This document shows, one piece after another, positions 8,882 to 18,954 of a stretch of DNA of 64,000 nucleotides. The translations under genes and the position numbers were made by a program. Source of the DNA: Fermentimonas sp. GTDB taxonomy: Bacteria > Bacteroidota > Bacteroidia > Bacteroidales > Dysgonomonadaceae. Each line of letters starts with the position of its first letter. The stretch's first letter is position 1. The notes under the pieces are model-generated. The model was not told the DNA's origin, did no database searches, and was given only the letters and a program-made list of their open reading frames with translations. The stretch covers positions 47,772-111,771 of the forward strand of contig JAQVXD010000004.1 in assembly GCA_028709385.1 (NCBI GenBank), given 5' to 3'.

Positions 8882-10264
8882 CTATCCTGCATTTTTATAA
8901 GCTTCGCTGCCAAAAAGTGTCATAAAAATGATCTTGATATCCCAGAGAAAATTCCAGTTCTCCAGATACTCCATATCGTATTCCACCCGCTTTTCCATTT
9001 TCCACAGTTTATCGGTAAGTCCTCGGTATCCGTTCACTTGTGCCCAACCGGTTATCCCGGGTTTCACGAAATGCCGCACTTTGTAATGTTGTATCAAGGC
9101 GGAGTATTGCTCGGTATGCTTAAGCATGTGAGGGCGGGGACCCACTACTGACATATTGCCAAGCAACACGTTGATAAATTGGGGAAGCTCATCGATATTG
9201 GTGCGGCGTAAGAAATTTCCGATAGTGGTGATGCGTGCGTCATTCACCTGTGCCTGCTTGCTGTCAGATTCTGAATTAACCGTCATAGTTCTGAATTTAA
9301 AACAATTAAATGTTTTATTATTGATACCCGTTCGCTGTTGCTTAAAGAATACAGGTCCTTTGGAATTCAGCTTTATCAGCAACCCGACGATAGGAAACAG
9401 CCAGCTGAACACAAACAGAATGACGCCGGCAGAGAACAGGATATCAAAAAGACGTTTACTGAAACGCTGTGTGAGGTCGTCCAGCGGAATCTTATTCGGG
9501 TTGAACATTTCAAAATAACTTGCCGACTGCACTTTCCGCTGAAACGACTTGTTCCAGTAGCCTTCCATAAGGATGTAGCGTACTCTTATACCGGTTTCGT
9601 TGCAGAGAGCGAGCAACTCCTTGGTTTTGTCTTTCGTGAAATACCGGGGATCAGTAACGAAAAGCATGTTAATCTTGTATTGTTCAGAAACGGTGGGAAG
9701 TTCGCTGAGCGTACCAAGCGTGGCATACTCACTCACACTATCGTGATCAGAGATGTACCCTGCCAGCCGGAATCCTAAGGAAGGATTGTTACCCAAGAGC
9801 TTGCCTAACACCAGATTTGCGTTTTCCTCACCAAGGATAGCTACCCGCTGGTTCGCGTATCCATTTTCATAACGATACTGATGAGCTTTGTAGATAAAAT
9901 AGAACACGAACACTTTCACCACGAAAAAGAAAACTGTATATTCCAACAAAAAACCTTTGTGATACCCTTTCCGAAGAAAAAATTCTGCCAATACAAACTG
10001 GATAATAATAAGAATAAGGAAACGTACACTGAATGCTTTCACCCTGTCGGTATACTTGTCAGTGAAAAAATAATTCCTTTTTGAATACAGAATATACGCA
10101 AGCAGTTCGGATATGTTGGCATGCAGAATGTACATATTTCTCCCGGTTAAATCCTCATAGTTATACATCGGGCTATTGTAAAAAACCAAATAGGCCGACA
10201 TATTCAAAAGCAGTAAATCGAATAGTAAGAAGAAAAATTTTAACCAAGAATTATCTGACTCCAT
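8882..10264 (-). CDS. Polyprenyl-phosphate sugar phosphotransferase (WcaJ/WbaP-type)
   Basis: 460 residues. The N-terminal half has four or five membrane segments followed by a cytosolic CoA-binding-like domain (VAILGEENANLVL near 143). The C-terminal half is the bacterial sugar transferase domain, with CFKFRTM, NIDELPQFINVL, MSVVGPRPH and KPGITGWAQVNG in order. It starts each repeat unit by moving a sugar phosphate from a UDP-sugar to undecaprenyl phosphate. The first sugar (glucose, galactose or an amino sugar) cannot be told. It sits in mid-operon, followed by fcl after 60 bp. Confidence 0.93.
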   Translation of the reverse strand: MESDNSWLKFFFLLFDLLLLNMSAYLVFYNSPMYNYEDLTGRNMYILHANISELLAYILYSKRNYFFTDKYTDRVKAFSVRFLILIIIQFVLAEFFLRKGYHKGFLLEYTVFFFVVKVFVFYFIYKAHQYRYENGYANQRVAILGEENANLVLGKLLGNNPSLGFRLAGYISDHDSVSEYATLGTLSELPTVSEQYKINMLFVTDPRYFTKDKTKELLALCNETGIRVRYILMEGYWNKSFQRKVQSASYFEMFNPNKIPLDDLTQRFSKRLFDILFSAGVILFVFSWLFPIVGLLIKLNSKGPVFFKQQRTGINNKTFNCFKFRTMTVNSESDSKQAQVNDARITTIGNFLRRTNIDELPQFINVLLGNMSVVGPRPHMLKHTEQYSALIQHYKVRHFVKPGITGWAQVNGYRGLTDKLWKMEKRVEYDMEYLENWNFLWDIKIIFMTLFGSEAYKNAG

Positions 10265-10339
10265 TTGCCGTGATTATAAAATGTTATTCAATTGTTTCAA
10301 AAAACAATCATATTTTCCCCTAAATGAACGATCCCTGTC

Positions 10340-11104
10340 TCAACGAGGATCACTCTTCAATATTTCTGACTGCAGCTTGTCAAAACGTTGATCTTTTCTT
10401 GCCCTCCGGAATTTTTCCCTTAGAATGGATGAAACAAAAACGGTGTTCCCTATAAGGTACCTGCGCCACATGCGCTGCGGTTCCATTGCAAGGCGGTAAA
10501 ACCATTCAAGACCGGCAGAGATCATCCATTTCGGTGCACGCCGTACTGTTCTTGCATAAAAATCAAACACGGCTCCGATGCAGCAGATGTGACCCGCTTT
10601 GATTTCTTTAAAATGTTCAAATGCCCATTTTTCCTGTTTCGGAGCGGTCATCCCCACGAAAAGAACATCCGGTTCAACCATGTTTACTGCATCAATCATA
10701 GCCTGGCAGTCTTCTTTCGTGAACTCCTTCCTGTAAGGCGGGGAATATGAGTGAACCTGCATACCCGGGTATTCCCTCTTAGCCCGCTCCCTGATAAGTG
10801 AGAGCGTTGCTTCTGAACTGCCCAGAAAAAAGCAGGATCCGCCCTTGGCGTTCACTCTGCTCATCTCGTAACGGAACAGATCATCCCCTGCAATTTTCTT
10901 TATCTTTTTGCCTTGCAGCCATCGCACACTCCACACGATGCTGATCCCGTCGGGAAGCAGTATATCACTCGCTTTAAGTGCTTCGAAAAAAACAGGATCT
11001 TTCTTTACAGTATTGAATGAGTGGGCATTAAGAGTAGTGATCAGTTGTTTTTCAGGAAGCAAATCCTGTAACGACCCGCAAAACAGATTAATTGTCTGAA
11101 ACAT
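10340..11104 (-). CDS. WecG/TagA/CpsF-family glycosyltransferase (GT26)
   Basis: 254 residues with the compact GT26 fold. Landmarks are TLNAHSFNTV (about 24-33), DILLPDGISIVW, KIAGDDLFRYE, the CFFLGSSEAT loop, DVLFVGMTAPKQEKW, and the C-terminal tail MEPQRMWRRYLIGN typical of membrane-associated TagA-like proteins. It likely adds the second sugar (often ManNAc or glucose type) to the lipid-linked first sugar, consistent with its place next to the initiating phosphotransferase. The C-terminus has the basic, aromatic character used for membrane docking. Confidence 0.92.
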   Translation of the reverse strand: MFQTINLFCGSLQDLLPEKQLITTLNAHSFNTVKKDPVFFEALKASDILLPDGISIVWSVRWLQGKKIKKIAGDDLFRYEMSRVNAKGGSCFFLGSSEATLSLIRERAKREYPGMQVHSYSPPYRKEFTKEDCQAMIDAVNMVEPDVLFVGMTAPKQEKWAFEHFKEIKAGHICCIGAVFDFYARTVRRAPKWMISAGLEWFYRLAMEPQRMWRRYLIGNTVFVSSILREKFRRARKDQRFDKLQSEILKSDPR

Positions 11105-11150
11105 ACTGTTGATTTTTAATGTATTAAACGCCTCTTTAAATAAATAATCA

Positions 11151-12074
11151 TTATGCTTCCCACGTGAATGTGTAACGAAGCGATGTCACGCTGTTATGAA
11201 TCTCTTTGAAACGGAGCAGACCGGGATTTGCTTCTCCGTTGAGACTTGATGTGCCCATATCAATGTAATCAAAGCCCAGTTCTTTGTAATAGTCGTAAAT
11301 ATTCATGTACATGTAATCTATTATCCCCAGGTTACGCTTTTCCAAATCACTTCCCATGAAAATACCTTGTATGATTGATTCGTGACCACGGTATAAAACG
11401 GCACCTCCCACGCAGTTTCCATTTACTTCCCTGATAATAAAAAAATCAACCGGAAAAACCTCTTTCACCCTTATTATATCCTCTAATGTCATATATATCT
11501 TGCGTCCCAATTCCATGCGATTACGCTCAATTACTCGGTACACCTCTTTCATACCGGCCATATCGGTTACCGCCGACCATTCCAGACGATGTTTGATTGC
11601 CTTCCTGCAATTTTGTGCTACCACGCTTTTAGTCCATGTTCCGTCAAATTGTTTTAAATCCACCCAGTTATTCAGATCAGGCAGCTCCATCCTGTAACCA
11701 AGCCTGATCATCGCGTTAACAATCTTGGCATTCATGTTCACCTGATAGAGGTTTGGCGGGAGAGTGAGCGAAAATTTTTTTATCCCTTTAAAAATAAGGT
11801 ACTCTTTCAGGTCTGATAAAAAATCATATATCAGTTCATATGCCAGGTGCTCATGTGTGTAATGAAATCCTCCGAAAGGTGCGGAAAAGGGTGATTTCAT
11901 AACTCCCCCTTTCAGTCCTGCCAGCAATCCTACGGAGTGCTCTCCCTGCCTGATCAGCCTGACCACCTCATCCTGCTTATATTCATTAAGAGCAATAAAT
12001 GCTTCACTCACAAAAGGGCTAAAATCAACAGGAAAAAACCTCCTGTAATCTCTCTTCGAAACTTCAACAAGCAT
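11151..12074 (-). CDS. FemAB-like GNAT-type acyl/aminoacyltransferase
   Basis: The chosen start ATG (12072-12074) gives 307 residues. A longer frame reaches 12254 but would run 179 bp into the upstream GT4 gene, whereas this start leaves a 1-bp gap. The protein has a FemAB/Acetyltransf_6-like double-GNAT layout: MKSPFSAPFGGF in the first half, then KSVVAQNCRKAIKHRLEW and GGAVLYRGHESIIQGIF, with DYMYMNIYDYYKELGFDYID near the end. In polysaccharide loci this family is thought to acylate or aminoacylate amino sugars. The substrate here is unknown. It adds a second acyl-modifying step beside the FkbH/ACP/MBOAT module. Confidence 0.72.
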   Translation of the reverse strand: MLVEVSKRDYRRFFPVDFSPFVSEAFIALNEYKQDEVVRLIRQGEHSVGLLAGLKGGVMKSPFSAPFGGFHYTHEHLAYELIYDFLSDLKEYLIFKGIKKFSLTLPPNLYQVNMNAKIVNAMIRLGYRMELPDLNNWVDLKQFDGTWTKSVVAQNCRKAIKHRLEWSAVTDMAGMKEVYRVIERNRMELGRKIYMTLEDIIRVKEVFPVDFFIIREVNGNCVGGAVLYRGHESIIQGIFMGSDLEKRNLGIIDYMYMNIYDYYKELGFDYIDMGTSSLNGEANPGLLRFKEIHNSVTSLRYTFTWEA

Positions 12075-12075
12075 T

Positions 12076-13200
12076 TTAAGATTCTTTATTAATTGTAAAC
12101 GATTTAGATAATATATTGTACATCCGCCTCTCGAAAATGGAAAGCGTAAAAAGTTGCTCATACCTGACCCTGCCATTTGCCCCCATTTCCAGTTTTGAAG
12201 CAGGATTAAGAATAAAGAACTCGAGTTTCTTCGCAAGAGCATCTGCATTATCATATGGAGATATCATGAAACCTGTTACTCCATTATCCACCATATCAGG
12301 CATCCCTCCTTCATGTGCGGTAATAACCGGCAGACCATGCTGCATAGCTTCCAAAACTACTAACGGGAAACAGTCACAACGTGAAGGCAAAACGAATACA
12401 TCTGCCTGTTCAAACGACATTTCTTTCAATTCTCCGTACCTTTTTCCCAAATATTTCACTTTATCTGATAATTTTCTATCGTAAATATATCTCTCCAGTT
12501 CTGGTTCACTTATATCACCCTCCCCTCCCACAAATTCACACTGAAAGGCATAACCTATCTCATTAAGAATAGAGCATGCATCCACTAACACGAATACTCC
12601 TTTTTCTTTCATAAGGTTGGATAAAAAAAGAATTGTAAATGGTTTATTCCCCGATGGTATCAAGGAGGTAGTTTTAGGGTAATAATCCCTGATGCCGTTC
12701 GGGCAAATTTCCACCATTTCAGAAGGCACATATTTCTTTAAATCGTAATAAAGATGCGAGGAAAGCAGGATCACCCGACTATGTTTAAACACAAACCGGT
12801 AAAGGAGATTGTTAATCCTGTTTTTACCTGCATCAATAATTCCTCTATTATGGATATGATAAACAATTTTTACACCAAACAAACGCAACATGACTATCAA
12901 CAGGACATCTTTATAAAAACCGCTTCCGGTAGTTGTCAGCGCATAATAACACAAGTCCGGTTTTCGATGGAGCAGCTTACCAAATAGATGAAACCATACT
13001 ATAGCGTATCGTACAAGTTTCTTTAAGCTGATTTCACCACTTTCATTCACCTTTTCTGACAGGGTAAGGTTAATATACCTTCCATGGAAGGCATCTCTAA
13101 GCAAGTCGCTCTCTTTAATGAGTTCGCCAACCATTGTGGAACCGTGCACCGGCGGCGGCAAATGCAGCATGAACAGAATATTTTTTCGTGCCTTGGACAT
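12076..13200 (-). CDS. GT4-family glycosyltransferase
   Basis: A 374-residue GT-B enzyme. The N-terminal acceptor domain opens ILFMLHLPPPVHGSTM, where PPVHG is a typical GT4 start. The donor domain has ILFLSNLMKEKGVFVLVDA and FVLPSRCDCFPLVVLEAM, in which the E-x7-E pair appears as D-x7-E. AHEGGMPDMV follows, as expected for a nucleotide-sugar diphosphate loop. It acts at the cytosolic face on the lipid-linked repeat unit. The end abuts the FemAB-like gene by 1 bp, and the start is 14 bp after the GT2 gene. Confidence 0.93.
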   Translation of the reverse strand: MSKARKNILFMLHLPPPVHGSTMVGELIKESDLLRDAFHGRYINLTLSEKVNESGEISLKKLVRYAIVWFHLFGKLLHRKPDLCYYALTTTGSGFYKDVLLIVMLRLFGVKIVYHIHNRGIIDAGKNRINNLLYRFVFKHSRVILLSSHLYYDLKKYVPSEMVEICPNGIRDYYPKTTSLIPSGNKPFTILFLSNLMKEKGVFVLVDACSILNEIGYAFQCEFVGGEGDISEPELERYIYDRKLSDKVKYLGKRYGELKEMSFEQADVFVLPSRCDCFPLVVLEAMQHGLPVITAHEGGMPDMVDNGVTGFMISPYDNADALAKKLEFFILNPASKLEMGANGRVRYEQLFTLSIFERRMYNILSKSFTINKES

Positions 13201-13214
13201 ATTTTAATTATAAA

Positions 13215-14078
13215 CTATTTGAATTGCTTCCAGATAAAGGGAAAAAATGTTTTCAACCACAACATAACAAAGGAATAAGGCAGGAACATCGGGAAGTGCT
13301 TCCTGATATAATACAGGTATTCACTGTATGCCAGTCCCTTTGGACTTTTCAAATAATTAATCCGCTCTTTGAGTGAGTAATTTCCGTCTCTCCAGTTTTT
13401 ACCGTGATCATGCACGCATATTCCGCATATTCCGGGTGCGAGCAGTACGGGAATATTTTTCTTTGTTGCCTGCATGGTATAATCGTAATCGGCAATACCG
13501 TGTGTAAACCTATAATCAAAAATACCTAACTCATCCACCACCTCTCTGCTCACCCAAAGTACATTCGCATTTGTAATATCACACGGCTGCGGATGTGCAG
13601 TCGGAACAAGCGGGTGTAACCTCACAAGCATAAGGTAATTTTTTACACGTGATCCTCCGTAAGTCACTTTTCCACCTCCGTTATCAACCGTAGCACCCGA
13701 ATAAATACCGTGTCTGCCTGTTTTTTCGTACGAGTGAGTATCGGTTTCTATAAGCTTCAGAAAGAAATCGGGATTCAACACAACATCGTCATTTATAAGC
13801 AGGTACGCCTTGTAGGGTTTATTCTTTATCGCCGTCTCCCAGGCAAGCCTCATTCCGCCTGCCCAAAAACGGTTACCGTCACCCATGATCAGGTTCACCT
13901 CCGGGAAATCCTTACTCACCGCCTCCGCCGTGCCATCGGCAGAGCCGTCGTCAGTCAGGTAAACATCAATCCCGTAAGGGGGCGGTATAATCGCCCTGTA
14001 GAGCGAGTCAAGGCAGGATAACGTTTTATCTTTCCTGTTATGGCAGGTCAGCAAGACTGCTATATTCTCTTTTTTCAT
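13215..14078 (-). CDS. GT2-family glycosyltransferase (rhamnosyltransferase-like)
   Basis: The start ATG at 14076-14078 gives 287 residues opening MKKENIAVLLTCHNRKDKT. A longer frame to 14117 has no family match in its extra residues. GT-A landmarks are DDGS (43-46), the loop RFWAGGMRLAW, and NDD (96-98), which replaces the usual DxD that binds metal and the nucleotide sugar. ITNANVLWVSREV and HGIADYDYTMQA follow as in RfbF/WbbL-like enzymes. It overlaps the upstream polymerase gene by 41 bp if this start is right, an unusually long overlap for this operon. Confidence 0.88.
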   Translation of the reverse strand: MKKENIAVLLTCHNRKDKTLSCLDSLYRAIIPPPYGIDVYLTDDGSADGTAEAVSKDFPEVNLIMGDGNRFWAGGMRLAWETAIKNKPYKAYLLINDDVVLNPDFFLKLIETDTHSYEKTGRHGIYSGATVDNGGGKVTYGGSRVKNYLMLVRLHPLVPTAHPQPCDITNANVLWVSREVVDELGIFDYRFTHGIADYDYTMQATKKNIPVLLAPGICGICVHDHGKNWRDGNYSLKERINYLKSPKGLAYSEYLYYIRKHFPMFLPYSFVMLWLKTFFPFIWKQFK

Positions 14079-15384
14079 TGCTACTTCTTTTTGGTAAAAA
14101 TTTCTGCAAACGCACATAACGCATGTCGAATATCCCGCGTGCCCAAATGAGAACCTCCTTATCGGTCATATGCCTGAAAGAGTAAGAAAAACAGAGGCCG
14201 ATCATGACCATCAGCATAAAATAATTCAGAGAGAAGTTATTCATATCTTCTATCCATGAGTAGAGCCAGCGGAAAGCAACAAAGATCCCGAGCATTTTAG
14301 CGTAGATATTACGGGACTTGTTTACTGCCAGATAGGAGGCTCTGAAAAACATCAGCATGTATAGTATTACTCCGATAACACCTGTCCAGGTAAACACATT
14401 GGCCAGACCGATCTCGTTTGCCAGTCTCTCGTACCTGCCCGTTACTTCCACCGAAATTACCCCGAACGTTTCCGAATCATTACCCCTGGCGGGAGTTCGC
14501 CCTGCAAGCCAGTAATTATTATTAATAGCCGACTCCAGCACTTCTTCGTAAAGAAATGTACGGGTGTCAACCGTCAGGTTCTGCTCCGTTATGTTACCCT
14601 CGGGATCTGCACCCGTGTAAGTTAAGTCGCCCTTCATGTATTCACTCATATTGAAAACATTGAAAATGCCGCTCACGCCTAATATAAATAACACAAAAGG
14701 GAGAATAAACAACGTAAGCCGGGCAGTCTCCAGTTGCCTCTTGATTTTTCTATTTCTGAAAAAGTAGAGAATGAGTATTAATAAAGGAACTCCAAACTTA
14801 ATAACATTACTCCTGGCTCCTAAATCTGCCACCAAAACTACTACTGTCACACACAGAATGAGAAGCTTCTGACGTTTCGTAAGTACGGGTAAGAAAAACA
14901 GCAGAAAACTCATCGGAATCAGATAAAACCCAAAGGCATCCGTTCTTATAATTAAACCAAAAATCAGAAACAGCGGTAACGCATATTTTATGTAAAACGC
15001 CAGAAGATACTGCACTACCGCTTTGTTGGTGGCCGAAAATATAACAAGGGGCAACACCAGAGCCATTGCATTACCCACCAGCGCTTTCCAGTCCCAGTAT
15101 ATTTCAGCAACAAACATGCCCCTTACAATACATGTTGCATTCCATAGCAGATAAATCCAGACAATAAGCATGTTGTCGTCATTTCGCTTATCAAAAAAAT
15201 AGTTCTTGGATAAGAAAAAAGCGACTAATATTAATATGGAAATCCCCCACCACAAAGTGGTACTGTTTAATAATCCGATCATCGGAATTCCCGGCTTCAT
15301 GTAGGGCAGGATCGAGTAAACTGCCAGCAGAAGCATGGAAACGGGGATTAAATGGCTTATAATCTGTTTATTTACTGTGTTCAT
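14038..15384 (-). CDS. Wzy-like O-antigen/capsule polymerase
   Basis: 448 residues with about ten hydrophobic segments spread over the protein and a large periplasmic loop around residues 240-310 (ADPEGNITEQNLTVDTRTFLY region). This layout fits the Wzy polymerase/O-antigen ligase superfamily, which has little sequence conservation. The NNYWLAGRTPARG stretch with a nearby arginine-containing loop is like the Wzy_C active loop. It would polymerise the lipid-linked repeat units in the periplasm. The call rests on topology, the loop and the place next to wzx and wzc, not on a strict motif. Confidence 0.8.
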   Translation of the reverse strand: MNTVNKQIISHLIPVSMLLLAVYSILPYMKPGIPMIGLLNSTTLWWGISILILVAFFLSKNYFFDKRNDDNMLIVWIYLLWNATCIVRGMFVAEIYWDWKALVGNAMALVLPLVIFSATNKAVVQYLLAFYIKYALPLFLIFGLIIRTDAFGFYLIPMSFLLFFLPVLTKRQKLLILCVTVVVLVADLGARSNVIKFGVPLLILILYFFRNRKIKRQLETARLTLFILPFVLFILGVSGIFNVFNMSEYMKGDLTYTGADPEGNITEQNLTVDTRTFLYEEVLESAINNNYWLAGRTPARGNDSETFGVISVEVTGRYERLANEIGLANVFTWTGVIGVILYMLMFFRASYLAVNKSRNIYAKMLGIFVAFRWLYSWIEDMNNFSLNYFMLMVMIGLCFSYSFRHMTDKEVLIWARGIFDMRYVRLQKFLPKRSSNEKREYSSLADLP

Positions 15385-15404
15385 TTTTCCTGTTAATAAT
15401 TTAT

Positions 15405-16322
15405 TCAGTACGACTTCACTCCGTTAAGTTTCATATACCAATAAAAAAAGCTTAGTTTTCTCAGGAATGTATCTCCTTTAAAACCGTATGAACCTTTATA
15501 TTTGAACCTGAGCCAACATTCGTAATAGACAGAAAGATCCAACGGATTGAAAATGTTAAGATGCTTAGCGCGATATTTTAAAAAAATCCGGTATGCCTCT
15601 TTTTCTCTCCTGTCATTCATTTTATCACTGCGCGAGACAGAGTTCTGATGTATCCTGTATGCCACCGTGGGCTTTTCCATGTAATAGAGCTTTATGCCCT
15701 TTTCCATCATTCGTATTACCATAGTTGTATCTTCGTAGATCGAAAACTCTTCGTCACAAAAACCGATACGCTCAATCACATCTCTTTTACAGAAAAAGGT
15801 GGGAACATTCAAAAATACCGGCCACCGGATGTAAGCCTTCAGTTGCTTTTTTGAAGATGAGATTCCTGCAAAGTATTTTACGCCTTCACTCGTGGTTACT
15901 GTCCGTAAAAATTCACCCTTTTCATCAATTTCCTGTACGTCGGAGATAATAAAGGAGGCATCACTGAAAAGGTCTGCATATGTTAAATTATCAGAAATAC
16001 AATTTTCCAGCAAAATATCATCACCGGAGATTGTTTTGACCCAATCACCCTTTGCGGCACGTAACCCGCGATTGCAATTCGACGGAATTCCTGTGTTGTG
16101 AGGCACAGTGATAAGTTCCGCATTATAAAAATGTCCCCTGTTTTTATCCAGCCAGTCTGAGCACAGCTCAATGGTATGATCAGTGGAACCGTCATCACTG
16201 ACAATTAATTCAATGTTACGCCATGTTTGCGCCTTCACGCTCTCCAGTGTTTCCAGTACATATCCGGAACTGTTATACGTGATGAGAACGATCGATACTA
16301 ATGGTGTCTTATTATTATTCAT
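15405..16322 (-). CDS. GT2-family glycosyltransferase
   Basis: The start ATG at 16320-16322 gives 305 residues beginning MNNNKTPLVSIVLITYNSS, the normal GT2 start. It overlaps the flippase stop codon by 8 bp (ATGAATAA), which suggests coupled translation; the frame upstream to 16358 has no family match. DDGS is at 43-46, and SGDDIL (about 102-107) supplies the DxD-like site. FCDEEFSIYEDTTMVIRMM is the usual acceptor-loop acidic motif. It adds one sugar to the lipid-linked unit at the cytosolic face. Confidence 0.92.
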   Translation of the reverse strand: MNNNKTPLVSIVLITYNSSGYVLETLESVKAQTWRNIELIVSDDGSTDHTIELCSDWLDKNRGHFYNAELITVPHNTGIPSNCNRGLRAAKGDWVKTISGDDILLENCISDNLTYADLFSDASFIISDVQEIDEKGEFLRTVTTSEGVKYFAGISSSKKQLKAYIRWPVFLNVPTFFCKRDVIERIGFCDEEFSIYEDTTMVIRMMEKGIKLYYMEKPTVAYRIHQNSVSRSDKMNDRREKEAYRIFLKYRAKHLNIFNPLDLSVYYECWLRFKYKGSYGFKGDTFLRKLSFFYWYMKLNGVKSY

Positions 16323-17820
16323 GATCTCCCTTTTTTCTCCTGATTTGTTGTATACCATTTTTAACAGCCTCTTTTAATCCTGTTCTTTTATCCAGTTCTC
16401 TGTATGAATACCACCCCGAAATAATTATCAGTATCAAACCGAAAAAGTACATATAGGGCTCCCGCATAAAAATCACTACAGCAAAACAGGCAAGTGCAAG
16501 TGAAAACTGAACTGAAAAGATGGTCAGCAAAGAATAATGAAATGAAAACTGAAACTTTATTTTAGCAATCAGATAAACCTGGATAAAATAGAGCAGGTAA
16601 CCCGCCAGAAAGGATATTCCCAACCCGGTGAGTCCGGCCAGATAATAGCCAAGTACACTGAACCCTAATGCATAAATACTGCCTGCAAACTCGTTCCAAA
16701 AGAAAAGTCTGCCCGCACCTTTTGCCAGGAACAGAAAGGCAATCGCCCAGCTCAGTGCTTTAAAGAAAACACCCAGCGTTGCCCAATACACCATACCCGT
16801 GATTGCCAGAAACTTACTTGAGTAAAGAAGAATAATTGTCCAGTTGATAAATACCAGAAACACTATAAGTATAGGCGCCAGGATAAGCAGTGCGATCTCC
16901 GATTGCTGATTAATATGCTCTTTACTTTGCATGTTATCGTTTGCCACAAGTGACAAGCGGGGGTAATAGTCGGTACCCATAGCCGTAAACACCATTCCAA
17001 CGTAGGTATTGATGATGGTAAAGCCTGCCGTGTAATATCCCACGTCGGCTACATCACCTGTACGGTTAATAAATATCCGTATCACGTAGGCCACGATCAG
17101 TGAGATTAAACCGCTCATACTGATCATGAATCCCATCACAAGCATATTCTTTCCTTCCGAAACAGTAGCATCCCGTGAGACCCTCTGTTTTTTCATTTCA
17201 ATACCACGGGAAAAATACCACGAGAAAAACAAGGTGGTAAACGCAGATATGATAATCACAGGAACAATCCCCTTTACCCCCAGTTTATAATACAGAGGAA
17301 TAGTTATCAGTAAACCCGTAAGGCTGCCGTACACGTTTGCTTTCGCCAGCTGCTGCAGTCGCCTTAGTCCTTGCAGCAACACCAGCTCACCTGTACTCAG
17401 CTGATTCAGCAGCAAAGTGACCGATATCCACACGAAAGCCAGTGTGTACTCTCTGTTTCCAAAAGTAAACTCACTTAGCAGAGGAGATAAAACAAGCGTA
17501 ACGATTGCGCCCAAAATACCGGTAAACCATACCAGACGTCTCATAACCGTAATCACGGTAAATATCCTGTCCTGATCGTTAGTGGCATTAGCCTCCGAGA
17601 TATTCTTAACAGCACTCGTGCCCAGTCCGAAATTAGTGAACCCCGCCACCAGCCCCGTAGTAGCCGTGAGCAGTCCCACGATACCCATACCCGCGGGTCC
17701 TAATAACACTGCCACAAATTTCGAGCGGATAACCGAAATCACGATCTGGAAGAGCTGTACTCCGCCAAACAGCGAGGTCGCCTTCATTATCTGCCTGTAT
17801 GAACTTTTCTGTTCAGTCAT
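16315..17820 (-). CDS. wzx: Wzx-type polysaccharide flippase
   Basis: A 501-residue polytopic protein with 12-14 hydrophobic segments of the MATE/MOP superfamily. The opening SLFGGVQLFQIVISVIRSK and LLGPAGMGIVGLL is characteristic of the O-antigen translocase family found in Bacteroidetes and enterobacterial WzxE relatives. It moves the undecaprenyl-linked repeat unit to the periplasm for the Wzy polymerase encoded two genes downstream. The stop codon overlaps the next GT2 start by 8 bp. Confidence 0.93.
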   Translation of the reverse strand: MTEQKSSYRQIMKATSLFGGVQLFQIVISVIRSKFVAVLLGPAGMGIVGLLTATTGLVAGFTNFGLGTSAVKNISEANATNDQDRIFTVITVMRRLVWFTGILGAIVTLVLSPLLSEFTFGNREYTLAFVWISVTLLLNQLSTGELVLLQGLRRLQQLAKANVYGSLTGLLITIPLYYKLGVKGIVPVIIISAFTTLFFSWYFSRGIEMKKQRVSRDATVSEGKNMLVMGFMISMSGLISLIVAYVIRIFINRTGDVADVGYYTAGFTIINTYVGMVFTAMGTDYYPRLSLVANDNMQSKEHINQQSEIALLILAPILIVFLVFINWTIILLYSSKFLAITGMVYWATLGVFFKALSWAIAFLFLAKGAGRLFFWNEFAGSIYALGFSVLGYYLAGLTGLGISFLAGYLLYFIQVYLIAKIKFQFSFHYSLLTIFSVQFSLALACFAVVIFMREPYMYFFGLILIIISGWYSYRELDKRTGLKEAVKNGIQQIRRKKGDHE

Positions 17821-17838
17821 CTTTTTCTTGCTTCAGTT

Positions 17839-18954
17839 TTATCGAAATGAATTTACTGCCTCAATCACTATGTCCGCTTCTTCGTCCGTGATCACCTGGC
17901 TTATCGGTAAACTCAGCACCTCGTTATGAATCTTCTCTGTAACAGGATGAGTCATCTGATTCCACTCTTTGTACGCCCTCTGTTTGTGGGGAGGAACCGG
18001 ATAATGGATCAATGCCTGTACCCCTTTATCCTGAAGGTGCTTAAGCAACTCATCCCGACGGTCACACCTGATCACAAACAGATGAAATACATGAGAGTCC
18101 GGGTCTTTAACAACAGGCAGAACAATCCCGGGATTATCAATATGTTCCAGGTAATACCGGGCTACCTCTTTACGACGCTGATTATCCTGATCCAAACCCG
18201 AAAGTTTCACACTCAGTATCGCTGCCTGTATTTCATCAAGGCGACTGTTGTATCCCTGGTAATCAAAGACGTATTTAATACTTGAACCGTAATTGGCAAG
18301 CGACCTTACTGTATCGGCCAGTGATGTGTCGTTTGTGGTTACAGCTCCCCCGTCACCCAGTGCACCCAGGTTCTTGCCAGGGTAGAAACTATGCCCTGCG
18401 GCATCACCAAACGAACCGGTTTTCTGTCCCTTATATTTACAGCCGGCCGCCTGTGCGTTGTCCTCAATTAATTTCAGATTATATTTCCGGCAGATTTCGC
18501 CTATCTTTTCTGTATAGGCACATTGTCCGTACAGATGCACGATCATCACTCCTCTGGTCTTTGAAGTAACCACAGACTCGATTTTCGTCTCATCTATCTG
18601 GTAAGTATTGATATCAGGTTCCACTAACACCGGCACCAGCCGATTGTCTGTAATGGCAATAATCGATGCTATAAAGGTGTTGGCAGGTACAATGATCTCA
18701 TCCCCCTCTTCCATTACACCTGACTCTATATATGCCCTGAGGATAATGCGTAAGGCATCCAGTCCGTTTGCCACGCCCACGCAGTGTTCTGTGCCGATAT
18801 AACGCGCATACTTCTCCTCAAACATTCCGGTCTCTTTTCCCAAAAGGTACCAGCCCGAATCGATGACACGGGATGCTGCCTCGTGAATTTCCCGGGAATA
18901 TTTATCTGTAATCTTCTCTATGTCCAAAAATTTCACCATATCACTCAGTTTCAA
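17839..18954 (-). CDS. DegT/DnrJ/EryC1-family sugar aminotransferase (FdtB-like)
   Basis: 371 residues of the PLP-dependent fold type I sugar aminotransferases. Aspartate 165 in IEDNAQAAG and lysine 194 in [15 protein letters not shown] hold the cofactor. [16 protein letters not shown] is the family's substrate-side loop. Next to FdtA-like 3,4-ketoisomerases and a hexapeptide acyltransferase it should aminate C3 of a dTDP-3-keto-6-deoxyhexose, as FdtB or QdtB do, giving a Fuc3N or Qui3N donor. The first ATG overlaps the upstream acyltransferase gene by 14 bp; a second ATG at codon 6 would leave a 1-bp gap. The exact sugar stereochemistry is inferred. Confidence 0.93.
   Translation of the reverse strand: MKLSDMVKFLDIEKITDKYSREIHEAASRVIDSGWYLLGKETGMFEEKYARYIGTEHCVGVANGLDALRIILRAYIESGVMEEGDEIIVPANTFIASIIAITDNRLVPVLVEPDINTYQIDETKIESVVTSKTRGVMIVHLYGQCAYTEKIGEICRKYNLKLIEDNAQAAGCKYKGQKTGSFGDAAGHSFYPGKNLGALGDGGAVTTNDTSLADTVRSLANYGSSIKYVFDYQGYNSRLDEIQAAILSVKLSGLDQDNQRRKEVARYYLEHIDNPGIVLPVVKDPDSHVFHLFVIRCDRRDELLKHLQDKGVQALIHYPVPPHKQRAYKEWNQMTHPVTEKIHNEVLSLPISQVITDEEADIVIEAVNSFR

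Noticed and set aside
12075..12254. Longer N-terminus for the FemAB-like gene
   Set aside because: It would overlap the GT4 gene by 179 bp, and the extra residues show no family similarity. The ATG at 12072-12074 fits the 1-bp spacing.
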